A DNA stretch of 35,326 bases from HLUCCA09 sp039189975. Its GTDB lineage: Bacteria; Pseudomonadota; Alphaproteobacteria; Rhodobacterales; Rhodobacteraceae. This document shows, piece by piece, positions 8,390 through 16,636 of this stretch; the first letter of the stretch is position 1; every line of letters starts with the position of its first letter. The stretch covers positions 1-35,326 of the forward strand of contig JBCCYI010000011.1 in the NCBI GenBank assembly GCA_039189975.1. The letters are read 5' to 3'. The translations under genes and the position numbers were made by a program. The notes under the pieces are model-generated. The model was given only the letters and a program-made list of their open reading frames with translations. It was not told the DNA's origin and ran no database searches.

Positions 8390-9747
8390 TGGACAACGGA
8401 ACCCTCGTCACGCTGATCTCCGTTGGCGTCACCTTTCTTTTCATGCTGGGCGTGCCGGTCTTTCTCGTCATCGCCTATTGGGTGATCGGGTGCTCTTTCG
8501 TCCTCGGGCTGACGCTCGACAATATGGGCGCGGAGATCCTCAACGTGTTCAACAAGGGCTTTGCCCTGTTGGCGATGCCGCTCTTCATCCTTACGGGGGA
8601 CCTGATCAACAAATCCGGCATCGCGCGACGCCTGTCGGACTTTGCGTATGCCTGCCTCGGCTGGCTCCGAGGCGGGCTTGCCATGGCCTCGCTCGGGGCC
8701 TGCGGGCTGTTCGCGGCCATCTCCGGCTCGAACTCGGCCACGACCGCGACCATCGGATCCATGCTCCACCCGGAGATGGTGAAGGGCGGCTACGACGAGC
8801 GCTTCTCGGCGGCCACGGCCGCGGCGGGCGGCACCGTCGGCATCATCATCCCACCCTCGATCATCTTCATCGTCTACGGGTTCCTGATGAACCTGCCGAT
8901 CTCCGACCTCTTCGTCGCCGGCATTCTGCCCGGGGCCTTGATGGTCATCGGCATGCAGCTTGCCTGCTGGATCATCTGCCGGATGAACGGCTGGGGATAC
9001 CTGATCCCGCTGCAGTTCAACCGCGTCCTCAAGACCGCATTTGGGGCCTGGCTGGGGTTCTTTGCCATCGGCCTCGTCCTTTGGGGCATCTACACCGGCA
9101 AGTTCTCCCCCACAGAGGCGGCCGGCGTGACCGTTGGGTTCTGCATCATCGCGGGCCTTCTGTCGTGGCTGATCAGTCGCCTGATGCGCCAGGACCCGAA
9201 CCGCACGTGGGAGGAGAAGAGCTATGGTGAGATGCTGGTCGTCGAGGGCTTCACGCTCTGGCAGGTCCCGGGGATCACCATGCGCTCGGCTGAGATTACG
9301 GGCATCCTCGCGCCGCTCATCGCCATCTCCGTCGTGATGCAACAGATCCTGTCCCTTCTCGGGGCGCAGCAGGTGATCGGAGATTTCGTCACCTCCATGG
9401 GCGGGTACTATGCGGTGCTCTTCACGGCGATGGTCATCGTGTTCTTCTCCGGCATGGTCCTGGAATCGCTCCCGGTTACCATCATCCTCGCACCGATTCT
9501 CGCGCCGATCGCCGCTGGCGTTGGCGTTGACCCGATCCACTTTGCGGTGATCTTCCTCGTCGGCGCGTCCATCGGCTTCATCACGCCGCCCTATGGGCTT
9601 AACCTCTATGTCGCGTCGGGTGTGACCGGCGTGCCCTACTTCCGGCTTCTGAGGTATACCGTCCCCTATCTGGTTGCACTTATCAGCGTGTGGATATTTG
9701 TCTCTCTCACACCCGAGGTCGCGCTATTCCTGCTGCCGGAGAGGTAG
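8389..9747 (+). CDS. TRAP transporter large permease (DctM family)
   Basis: This 452-residue polytopic membrane protein carries the transport channel of the TRAP system. Family motifs seen include FALLAMPLFILTGDLINKSG near residues 57-76, AISGSNSATTATIGSMLHPE near 107-126, GGTVGIIIPPSIIFIVYG near 146-163 and the C-terminal VGASIGFITPPYGLNLYV. Size and order are normal for DctM. The start is fixed by the TGATG overlap with the Q gene. The IclR gene follows after 8 bases and is probably in the same transcript, so the regulator may be autoregulated through the divergent promoter. Confidence 0.92.
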   Translation: MDNGTLVTLISVGVTFLFMLGVPVFLVIAYWVIGCSFVLGLTLDNMGAEILNVFNKGFALLAMPLFILTGDLINKSGIARRLSDFAYACLGWLRGGLAMASLGACGLFAAISGSNSATTATIGSMLHPEMVKGGYDERFSAATAAAGGTVGIIIPPSIIFIVYGFLMNLPISDLFVAGILPGALMVIGMQLACWIICRMNGWGYLIPLQFNRVLKTAFGAWLGFFAIGLVLWGIYTGKFSPTEAAGVTVGFCIIAGLLSWLISRLMRQDPNRTWEEKSYGEMLVVEGFTLWQVPGITMRSAEITGILAPLIAISVVMQQILSLLGAQQVIGDFVTSMGGYYAVLFTAMVIVFFSGMVLESLPVTIILAPILAPIAAGVGVDPIHFAVIFLVGASIGFITPPYGLNLYVASGVTGVPYFRLLRYTVPYLVALISVWIFVSLTPEVALFLLPER

Positions 9748-9755
9748 GAAGAGAC

Positions 9756-10535
9756 ATGCCAGACGAGCAAGCCGCAGATAAGAAAGGACAGATTCCAACG
9801 AACCTGCGGCTCTTGCTTATCTTTGAGGAGGTTGCCCGGTCTGGCGGCCCATTGTCTCCCTCTGCCTTGTCCGAGGCCCTGGACCTGCCAAAGCCCACAA
9901 TCCATCGCCTGCTGACCACAGCGGAGGAGGAGGGTTTTTTGCAGCGCGACGTCGACGGCAAGTCGTTCGGCCCGGGGCATCGGCTGCGCCGGCTGGCCGG
10001 GAACACCTTGTCGTCCCAGCGGATGCGGACGGAGCGGCTCATCGTGATGAAGGCTTTGGCCGAAGAGGTCGGCGAGACCTGCAATCTCGCCGCACCCGGC
10101 CGGTTTGGCATGGTCTATCTGGAGCGTGTGGAAACGCATTGGCCGCTCCGCATCCAATTGCCCATTGGCTCCCACGTCCCGTTCCATTGCACTGCCAGCG
10201 GAAAGATGTACCTGTCGTCGCTGCGCGCGGACAAGCTGGACCGGTTGTTGTCCTGGATGGACTTTGAGGAGCGCACGCCCCAAACGATTACCGACAAAGA
10301 CCGCCTTCGAGACGAAATCGCAGCGACGCGGGCCCGCGGATACTCGACGGACAACGAGGAATTGATGGAAGGCATGGCCGCCATCGCTGTGCCGATTGAG
10401 GACAGCGAGGGGCGCCTGCTCACAACGCTGTCTATCCATGCGCCGATCCAACGCCTCTCCTTCGACCGTCTCGTGTCGGTGTTGCCGGTTCTGCGCGAAG
10501 CTGCGGCAAAGATCGAAGACCTGACGTCGAACTAG
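9756..10535 (+). CDS. IclR-family transcriptional regulator of the sulfonate locus
   Basis: This 259-residue DNA-binding protein has an N-terminal winged helix-turn-helix at residues 33-63 (LSPSALSEALDLPKPTIHRL) and a C-terminal effector-binding IclR domain (about residues 80-255), with the usual FHCTASGKMYLSSL and ARGYSTDNEELMEGM segments. The ATG at 9756 has GGAAGAG just upstream. An IclR regulator is recorded in known isethionate clusters, which supports a role in sensing isethionate or a derivative. The likely target is the palindrome between iseJ and the TRAP genes. Whether it activates or represses is not visible. Confidence 0.88.
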   Translation: MPDEQAADKKGQIPTNLRLLLIFEEVARSGGPLSPSALSEALDLPKPTIHRLLTTAEEEGFLQRDVDGKSFGPGHRLRRLAGNTLSSQRMRTERLIVMKALAEEVGETCNLAAPGRFGMVYLERVETHWPLRIQLPIGSHVPFHCTASGKMYLSSLRADKLDRLLSWMDFEERTPQTITDKDRLRDEIAATRARGYSTDNEELMEGMAAIAVPIEDSEGRLLTTLSIHAPIQRLSFDRLVSVLPVLREAAAKIEDLTSN

Positions 10536-11470
10536 GCTCAGTGTGGACGTGGGCCCATCGCCCAGTCGGAAGACGGCAACGCGACAGACGGCCGGGCCTA
10601 CGCCGAGCCGCTATGCGGTGGTGCACCAACGCGATCAACCGCTCTCGACAGCGCCGGTCACGTGCCTCCGCCTTGTGGCGCGCCTCCGGAGTGCTGCGGT
10701 GGTCGGGTGCACGAAGAGCGGATGCACCCAAGCTCTGGCCGGGCAAGTTCGGGCAAGACGGCGGCGCTGCCGCGCGCAAGGCACATCCGGGCATCGTGCA
10801 AGAGCGCAGGCCATTGATATCCCATGGTCGGGCGCGCGCCCGCGCCCGCGATGCAAAGCGCTCAGGACCGCCTGTTTTGTATGCCTGCCCGCATTGGCCG
10901 CCGTGGTTTCGTCAGGCGTCCGCATCGCATAGGCGGGTTCCGCTCCGGGTGCAGGGTGATGCGCATCATGCGTCATTGGGCCCGTGCCTCCTTCATCGCG
11001 CGCAAACGGTCTGCCTCATCGAAATCGTTTCTTTCGCCGGTCAGCCATGGCGCTTTTCGCAAGACGTCTGGCCACAAGCGCCCCATCTCTCGCATCGCGC
11101 GAGCGCAAACGTCATGTGAGCGAAGAGCAAAGGAGGAGCCAGAGCCGGCTTCGCGAGCCAGAGACCGGCCGCAAGTGTCATCGAGCCGGTCCCTCTGCCG
11201 GGAACAGAGGCTCGGCGTCGCCGGGCCGCTCACGGTGCTCAGCCGCGCTCGAACGCGTTTCGGTAACAGCCGGGTCCGAATGACGGGAGGGTGGCACTTG
11301 CGCCGCCCTTCTTTGTTTCCGGCCCGCCAATAGCCCGCCCGCCGCTCATCAGCGGATCGGCCTGAGTTCCCGCGATTGTCTCACCGAGGCAACGTCCCAA
11401 CCGAGCAGGAGCCTCTCATCGCGCTCTAGGGTCAGGCCCCATTGGTTTCCGCTTGGCAGCGTGATTCACG
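10536..11470. other. Gene-poor stretch of 0.9 kb after the regulator
   Basis: No reading frame here has recognisable homology. Two small structures are visible: an inverted repeat GGGTGCA/TGCACCC at 10705-10729 and a 12-base palindrome at 10957-10968. Neither has a T-run. The sequence runs directly into IS remnants at 11471, so it may be decayed accessory DNA. Confidence 0.4.
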
Positions 11471-11638
11471 GTTGGAAAACCGAGTGGTGAACATGTCCGA
11501 TCTTTTCTGGCTCACGGACGCGCAGATGACGCGCCTTGAGCCCTTCCTCCCAAAGTCCCACGGCAAACCCCGCGTCGATGATCGACGTGTGCTGAGTGGG
11601 ATATCTTCATCAATCGCAATGGATTACGGTGGCGCGCC

Positions 11639-11682
11639 GATGAGCCATGCCGCGTCATTGGTCCGAGCGACAATGGCGAGTG
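11639..11682 (+). repeat. Short hairpin-forming repeat, copy B (inside IS5-type transposase)
   Basis: A 44-base stretch nearly identical to 271-312. The core inverted repeat is CATTG (11656-11660) and CAATG (11671-11675). It falls between the RNGLRWR and GPHKT motifs of the IS5 transposase, which are normally only a few residues apart, so it appears inserted. Confidence 0.5.
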
Positions 11683-12090
11683 CAGTCGATGGGCCGCACA
11701 AGACATTTTACAACCGCTAGAAACGTTGGAGCGATAATGGCGTCTTCGCCCGGATGATGGGGGTCTGGCTGCCGAACACGACGAAGAGAAGACTGTGATG
11801 ATCGACGCCACGTACCTGAAGGCACACCGTGCAGCGACCAGTTTCGGCGTCAAAAAGGGGGCGCGGTCGTCTGATCGGTGATCGTGGCTACGACACCGCG
11901 ATGTGCGAGAGTGTCTTCGCCACCCCCGAAGGCGCGTTGCCGGATCGCAGGACGTTGAGCCCCAAGGCAGACGCCCGGATGGCGATCTTCGAGGTCATAG
12001 AGGGCTGGTAAACTCCCCGCCGCCGTCCCTCGGCTCTGGGATCTCTCTCGCCGATCGACGACGAAGGACGCGCCCTCGAAACCCTAGAGC

Positions 12091-12129
12091 CCTCCAACCC
12101 ATGAACGTCCAAGAAACCGGGCGAACTCC
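12091..12129 (+). mobile_element. IS3-family right end, second copy
   Basis: This matches positions 1-39 at 35 of 39 bases, in the same orientation. It follows the C-terminal codons of an IS3 OrfB, as the terminal inverted repeat of such elements does. It marks the right boundary of the IS-bracketed sulfonate block. Confidence 0.55.
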
Positions 12130-12189
12130 AAATCCACGCACACCAAAATGAGGCATCAACTGCGCGAAGCTGAAAGGCCGCTCGCTCAT

Positions 12190-12821
12190 TAGCCACTTCA
12201 TACGAACCGTAGTATTCTCGATAGAGCCTGAACCGACCGTCCCACTTATTTCCTCCGCAACCAAGCCGCGGTTATTCGGCACTTCGGTGATCGCTTTCGG
12301 TAAGCGACGCATTGGAAGGCGAAGCGGGTCGATGAGTGCGCGACCTAAGAAGCCGAGGTTTTTTTGGCTCGCGACCTTTTGGGTGAAACAGACGAGAAAC
12401 TGACTACGCACAGCCGACACCCCGAGCAAAGCCTCTCCGTCGAGCTTTGCAGCAGGTACGAACACCAATGCTCCCGCGGGCAGCTCCTCGAGGATCGTTT
12501 TTGCGGTGTTGATGTTTCGTTGGTGATGTCCGCCGTTTGCTACGAGCTGATAATCGCCGGACGCACGGCAGGGCACTTGTCCGCGTCGACCAGCAGAGCG
12601 AGACTCCCAGTCGCTGAAAGGCCACGGCGAACCTGATTGTCTCGGTCGGGTCGCTTATCCACACTCTGTTGATGATCAAGCGGCAAGAGCGGAATGTCCG
12701 GGGCAATAGCACCTGCCGCTGCAAAGTCGTCGAGTAGCCGATAGCCCTTACCTGGACGAACCATCCATACTTGATGATCTTGCGGCAAAAGCTGATGGGT
12801 GAGAGGCCCTCTATAGGCCAC
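12190..12821 (-). pseudogene. Decayed gene of unknown function
   Basis: Two collinear minus-strand frames look like parts of one broken gene. The upstream frame (12821 down to about 12545) reads VWMVRPGKGYRLLDDFAAAG near its start and VDKRPDRDNQVRRGL later. The downstream frame (about 12576 to 12210) continues with TAKTILEELPAGALVFVPAA and GLVAEEISGTVGS. The MVRxGKG start resembles small N-terminal domains seen in restriction-like proteins, but I cannot name the family with confidence. The frame change lies near 12,550. It borders IS remnants on one side and tRNA-His on the other, consistent with a decayed island gene. Confidence 0.3.
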
Positions 12822-12973
12822 GCCTTGATGCGAAGCACGTCAACCACTGACAGATCAAGTGATGGAAGACGTTCATCTCTCGTGTGATCGATAGGAAGAG
12901 TTCAATCCGTTCCCCAGAACGGTAAAGGGAAGCGCCACAAGAAGTAGAAATCCGATTGAGCAATTGAGTTTTT

Positions 12974-13050
12974 TGGTACCGCCTCCCTGGCTTGAACAGG
13001 GGACCTCTGGATCCACAATCCAGCGCTCTAACCAACTGAGCTAAGGCGGC
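12974..13050 (-). tRNA. tRNA-His (anticodon GTG)
   Basis: The minus strand folds as a complete cloverleaf. The acceptor arm starts GCCGCCT and ends AGGCGGT, the anticodon arm is CTGGA/TCCAG around TTGTGGA, and the T arm is CCCTG/CAGGG-type around TTCAAGC. The anticodon GTG lies at 13014-13016. Discriminator A73 and the CCA end are encoded (12974-12977). Position 1 pairs G with T72, and there is no genomic G-1 opposite C73, the alternative histidine identity set known in alphaproteobacteria. The 3' end faces the IS-rich region, where islands often integrate, but I see no integrase and no duplicated 3' end. Confidence 0.95.
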
Positions 13051-13172
13051 ACGCCGCGCTTTCTAGCTTCCGAACAGGGGTGATGCAAGAGCCGGAGCGC
13101 AGTTCCGCGTCGGTACGGTCGGGCACAGGGAACGCCGAACTTCAGAACGAAATGGGCACCCATGACCGCGCC

Positions 13173-13197
13173 GGGCGCCCCTGCGGGCGGGGCGCCC
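13173..13197 (-). terminator. Stem-loop terminator after the second TRAP operon
   Basis: GGGCGCCCC (13173-13181) and GGGGCGCCC (13189-13197) form a perfect 9-bp stem with a 7-base loop, starting 11 bases beyond the M-subunit stop codon. There is no strong T-run, so it could work as a transcript-end stabiliser or a Rho-assisted terminator. Confidence 0.55.
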
Positions 13198-13208
13198 AGA
13201 CTTGTGGT

Positions 13209-15575
13209 TCAATTCGGGATGAGATCCGGGACGAAGGTCACAATCGCCGGGAACAGCCACAACAACGCCAGACCAAGTACCTGCACCAGGACGAACGGGA
13301 TGACACCGCGGTAGATGTGCCCGGTGGTGATCCCGGGGGGCGCAACCCCGCGCAGGTAGAAGAGCGCAAAGCCGAAGGGTGGGGTGAGAAACGATGTCTG
13401 CAGGTTCACCGCGATCATGATCGTCACCCATTTGGGATCGAGCGTGCCGCCGTAAATCACCGGGCCGACGATGGGCACCACGATGTAGATGATCTCCAGG
13501 AAGTCGAGCACGAAGCCCAGCACGAAGAGCACCAGCATGACGATCAGGAAGGCAACCATCTCGTTGTCGAAGCTGCGCAGCCATTGCTGGATGTAGTGCT
13601 CGCCGCCGAAGGAGATCAGAGTCAGGTTCAGGATCTGCGAGCCGATCAGGATGGCAAAGACCATCGCCGTGACCTTGGCCGTCTCCTGGACGACCGGGGT
13701 CAGGACGGAGCGGGTCCAGAGCACCCAGCAGGCATAGCCGAGCCCGAAGAGCGCGTAGAGATAGGCGGCCTGTGCAAAGACATAGGCAACCCAGTTCTCG
13801 AAGCCGGCGGCCTGCGTGTTGATGCGCAGATCGAAGTTTACCCCGATCAGGATCATGATGACGATGGCGAATGCGCCCTGCACGATGACCTTGCCGGACT
13901 TGTCGGCCTCAGAGAGCATCCGGTAGGCGGCCAGGAGGATCGCGCCACCGGCGCCAAGGGCCGCGGCGGGCGTCGGGTTCGTGATGCCGCCCAGAATCGA
14001 GCCGAGCACGGCGACGATCAGCACGAGCGGCGGGAAGACCACCTTCAGAAGCTCCGATTGCCCCATCATCGGGACAGCCGCGCGTATCCCCCAGATCACC
14101 ATCCCGAAAGGCAGCAAGAGCCAAAGGAACCGCGTGCCGGGCGACATGAGCGGGTCGAGCACCGCCGCGTCGATGAAGAGCGCGAGCGCGACGCCCGCGC
14201 CCCCGATCACCAGGGGTGTTGGGTCGGCCGAGGGCACGATCCCGCGCGCGACCGAGAGCAGGATCGCGAACACCAGGAAGCCCAGCGCCAGGCCCGTCCC
14301 GATGGGGGCGATGCCCGCAATGGCGGCCTCGGTGCGCTCGGCGATCTCGTCCTCGGTCAGCTCGACCATTTCGGTCGGGCCGCCCGCGGCGTCGATCTGC
14401 TGTTGCTCCGAAATCGCGCGGTCCCAGGCGTCCTGCCCGTGCAGCTCGATCATCGAGACTTGGCACTGCTCCGAGACGTTGGTGCGCAGGGAGGCGCGGT
14501 CCGGCGCGTCCGAGAAGGTGCCGACGGTGACGCTCTGCGGGCCAACGAGACCCGCCGAGCCGAAGATCACGAGCGCCGCGATCATCGCCGCCGGAACGCC
14601 GAGGAGCCACGTCAGACGTTCGCCCGGCGTGCTGGCTGCCGCGGAGGCCACGGTGCCATCATCTTCGAACAGCACGGGCGGCGCTTTGTCTGGCTGGTAG
14701 AGCGCATAGGTGAAGGCAAAGGCGGCGTAGAGCCCCGCGAGCATCAGGCCCGGCACCAGCGCGGCCTGAAAGAGCGTGCCGACCGACAGCACCGCCGGTT
14801 GACCAAGGAAGGTCAGCGCGTCCGAACAGCCCGCAAGCTGAGCGCGGGTCTCCTGCGCGGTCGAGTAGAGATCGCCCACGAGCGTGCCCAAAAGGACGAT
14901 CACGATGGAGGGCGGAATGATCTGCCCCAGCGTGCCCGAGGCCGCGATGACCCCGGTCGAGAGCTCCGGCGAATAGTTGTTGCGCAGCATGGTGGGCAGC
15001 GCGAGCAGGCCCATCGTCACCACGGTCGCGCCGACGATTCCGGTCGACGCCGCGAGGAACGCGCCCACGACGACGATCGACACCGCCAGACCACCCGGCA
15101 GCGGGCCAAAGACGCGCGCCATGTTCGTCAGCAGGTCTTCGGCGATGCGGGAGCGTTCGAGCGTGATGCCCATCAGAACGAACATCGCCACCGCCAGCAG
15201 CGTCTCGATGGATTGCCCGGCGAGCACGCGCTCGTTGATCCGGTTGACGACGAACGACAGGTTCCGGTCGATCGCGGTTTCCCAGCCCCGCGGGAAGACC
15301 GGCTCTTCGATCCGCGGCAAGTCCGGGTATCGGAAGACGGAGATCGCCTCCTGCCGGACCCCCTCGGCCAGAAGCGCGGCGTATTCGGCGCTCGACGTGT
15401 CGATCGCCTGGTGGATCAGCAACCCTGCGGAATCGAGCGCCGCGATGATGCCAAAGGAGATGATGCCTGCGCCGCCGATGGCAAAGGCCACCGGAAAGCC
15501 CGACAGAATCGAGGCAAACAGGGTCAGGAATACGATGATGAGGCCGACTTCGACCCCGTCCATACCGAACAACAT
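13209..15575 (-). CDS. TRAP transporter large permease, oversized FcbT3-type DctM
   Basis: At 788 residues this DctM-family protein is far longer than the usual 430-460. The N-terminal part has LSGFPVAFAIGGAGIISFG and AGQSIETLLAVAMFVLMGI, then ASGTLGQIIPPSIVIVLLG. The C-terminal part has VLGFVLDFLEIIYIVVPIVG and NLQTSFLTPPFGFALFYLRG. Extra material consists of a soluble loop at about residues 58-110 and a large middle section (about 290-600) with a further soluble loop and extra hydrophobic segments. It lies 3 bases after the Q gene. The paired binding protein belongs to the FcbT1/TakP group, which handles 2-oxo acids, chloroaromatic acids or similar carboxylates. The substrate here is unknown. 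Confidence 0.88.
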   Translation of the reverse strand: MLFGMDGVEVGLIIVFLTLFASILSGFPVAFAIGGAGIISFGIIAALDSAGLLIHQAIDTSSAEYAALLAEGVRQEAISVFRYPDLPRIEEPVFPRGWETAIDRNLSFVVNRINERVLAGQSIETLLAVAMFVLMGITLERSRIAEDLLTNMARVFGPLPGGLAVSIVVVGAFLAASTGIVGATVVTMGLLALPTMLRNNYSPELSTGVIAASGTLGQIIPPSIVIVLLGTLVGDLYSTAQETRAQLAGCSDALTFLGQPAVLSVGTLFQAALVPGLMLAGLYAAFAFTYALYQPDKAPPVLFEDDGTVASAAASTPGERLTWLLGVPAAMIAALVIFGSAGLVGPQSVTVGTFSDAPDRASLRTNVSEQCQVSMIELHGQDAWDRAISEQQQIDAAGGPTEMVELTEDEIAERTEAAIAGIAPIGTGLALGFLVFAILLSVARGIVPSADPTPLVIGGAGVALALFIDAAVLDPLMSPGTRFLWLLLPFGMVIWGIRAAVPMMGQSELLKVVFPPLVLIVAVLGSILGGITNPTPAAALGAGGAILLAAYRMLSEADKSGKVIVQGAFAIVIMILIGVNFDLRINTQAAGFENWVAYVFAQAAYLYALFGLGYACWVLWTRSVLTPVVQETAKVTAMVFAILIGSQILNLTLISFGGEHYIQQWLRSFDNEMVAFLIVMLVLFVLGFVLDFLEIIYIVVPIVGPVIYGGTLDPKWVTIMIAVNLQTSFLTPPFGFALFYLRGVAPPGITTGHIYRGVIPFVLVQVLGLALLWLFPAIVTFVPDLIPN

Positions 15576-15578
15576 GGC

Positions 15579-16484
15579 TTAGGTCGCCCCCGAGTGGATT
15601 TCGTGTTGTTTTTCTTCTGAAGGATCGCCCAGCACATCGCGGTCGACGTTCTTGCCCTCTGACGCCTCCCCTTCCCGCAGTTCCGCGATCGAGCGCCAGA
15701 GCATGGCGACGGCCTGCATGAAGACGAGAGCGGCAAAGGCCACCAAGAGGATCTTGAAGAGGAAGTAGGCCGAGAAACCCTGCGGCGAGAAGCCGGTGGT
15801 CTCGACGTTCCAGCGCAGGATCTGTGCCCGCTGGATCAGCCGGTCGAGCCCATCGGAGGCGGAGGGGGCCGGCAGGATGAGGTGCCGCCACAGGAAGAAC
15901 CACCCGAAGTGCCAGATCAGGAGCGACATCGGCATCATGAAGACGACAGCACCGACCATGTCGATGATCTTCTTCGTGCGGAAGCTGACGGAGGCATAGA
16001 GGATGTCGACGCGCACATGCCCCCCCTGCACAAAGGTGTAGGCCACGCAGAGCGATACGAGCATCGCGTTGTAGAGCTTCAGCCCTTCCGACCACCAAGA
16101 GACATCGAACGTTACCGCCGTTCCGAGGCCGATGGAGATCTGGCTGACCGCGAAGATCCGCTGCACGAAAACGACGACGATCTGCTGGAGCACCATAAGG
16201 AGGCCCGCCCAGGCGGCCACACGGCCCACGGTGTTGGCGGTCCCTTCAAGCACCCGCACGCCGCCCCACATGAAGCCTGGGCGCCAGATCCCGATGAGCG
16301 TCAACACCACAATCGTGTTGAAGATCACGAAGAAGAACTCGACCGAGGCCCCATAATAAACAAATCGAACGATGGCCTCACCGTTCGACCAGTCCAACCA
16401 GGACTGCACATTTATGATGGCTGCGAAGAAGTTTACGAAACCCAGCAGGATCTGCTGGAAAAACCAGACGAGCGCGTCGAGCAT
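15579..16484 (-). CDS. TRAP transporter small permease, long FcbT2-type DctQ
   Basis: This 301-residue membrane protein has hydrophobic segments near residues 8-25, 45-68, 88-110, 135-155 and 172-195 and one near 245-265, with a charged cytoplasmic-type tail rich in Glu and Asp. It is much longer than a minimal DctQ, matching the FcbT2-type subunits that pair with TakP-like binding proteins. The segment YTFVQGGHVRVDILYA is typical of DctQ. It lies between P and M of the same system, 152 bases after P and 3 bases before M. Confidence 0.85.
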   Translation of the reverse strand: MLDALVWFFQQILLGFVNFFAAIINVQSWLDWSNGEAIVRFVYYGASVEFFFVIFNTIVVLTLIGIWRPGFMWGGVRVLEGTANTVGRVAAWAGLLMVLQQIVVVFVQRIFAVSQISIGLGTAVTFDVSWWSEGLKLYNAMLVSLCVAYTFVQGGHVRVDILYASVSFRTKKIIDMVGAVVFMMPMSLLIWHFGWFFLWRHLILPAPSASDGLDRLIQRAQILRWNVETTGFSPQGFSAYFLFKILLVAFAALVFMQAVAMLWRSIAELREGEASEGKNVDRDVLGDPSEEKQHEIHSGAT

Positions 16485-16550
16485 CGTCCCCCCATCCGGC
16501 GCTGCGGCGCCTGTCTCGAAGGTGCTGCCGCGCCCTCGTCGTTACCTCAA

Positions 16551-16577
16551 GCATCGCCCCGCCGGGCGGGACGATGC
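16551..16577 (-). terminator. Strong hairpin between TRAP P and Q genes
   Basis: Two 13-base arms (16551-16563 and 16565-16577) are complementary at 12 of 13 positions, with the exception able to wobble. The loop is closed almost completely. No T-run follows. Placed in the gap between binding protein and permease genes, it probably protects the P transcript end or attenuates downstream transcription, as with the stem at 7633-7660. Confidence 0.5.
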
Positions 16578-16636
16578 AAAATTCATGGCGGGGCCGACGC
16601 GGGATTACCCTGTGGCCGACCGCCGCATTCGGGACC

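Larger units (their letters stand above)
11471..12129 (+). pseudogene. Chimeric IS5-family/IS3-family transposase remnant
   Basis: The 5' part encodes an IS5-family transposase start (DLFWLTDAQMTRLEPFLPKS, then a frameshifted FINRNGLRW, YNR, VFARMM and MIDATYLKAHRAATSFGVKK). It is interrupted at 11639-11682 by a short repeat and by several frameshifts. After RGRLIGDRGYD, around 11900, the sequence continues as the C-terminal end of an IS3-family OrfB: AMCESVFAT, then KADARMAIFEVIEGW, an in-frame TAA where Tyr is expected, and RRRPSALGSLSPIDDE. The junction lies at a GDxxYD segment that both families share in some form, which suggests deletion or recombination at short homology. The element ends in the IS3 right-end sequence at 12091-12129. 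Nothing here can encode an active transposase. Confidence 0.7.

Noticed and set aside
8317..9540. 407-codon minus-strand open frame
   Set aside because: It is antisense to the first TRAP M gene, highly charged and without motifs.
10541..11333. Overlapping plus-strand frames after the IclR gene
   Set aside because: They are Arg/Ala/Ser-rich with no motif or ribosome site, and several frames are open at once, as is common at this GC content.
12960..13060. Attachment site with integrase at tRNA-His
   Set aside because: I found no duplicated tRNA 3' end and no integrase gene in the window, so an att site cannot be supported.
13080..15620. 846-codon plus-strand open frame
   Set aside because: It is antisense to the TRAP M gene. 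The product is rich in Arg, Asp, Glu, His and Gln with no fold or motif, the usual mirror of a GC-rich membrane-protein gene.
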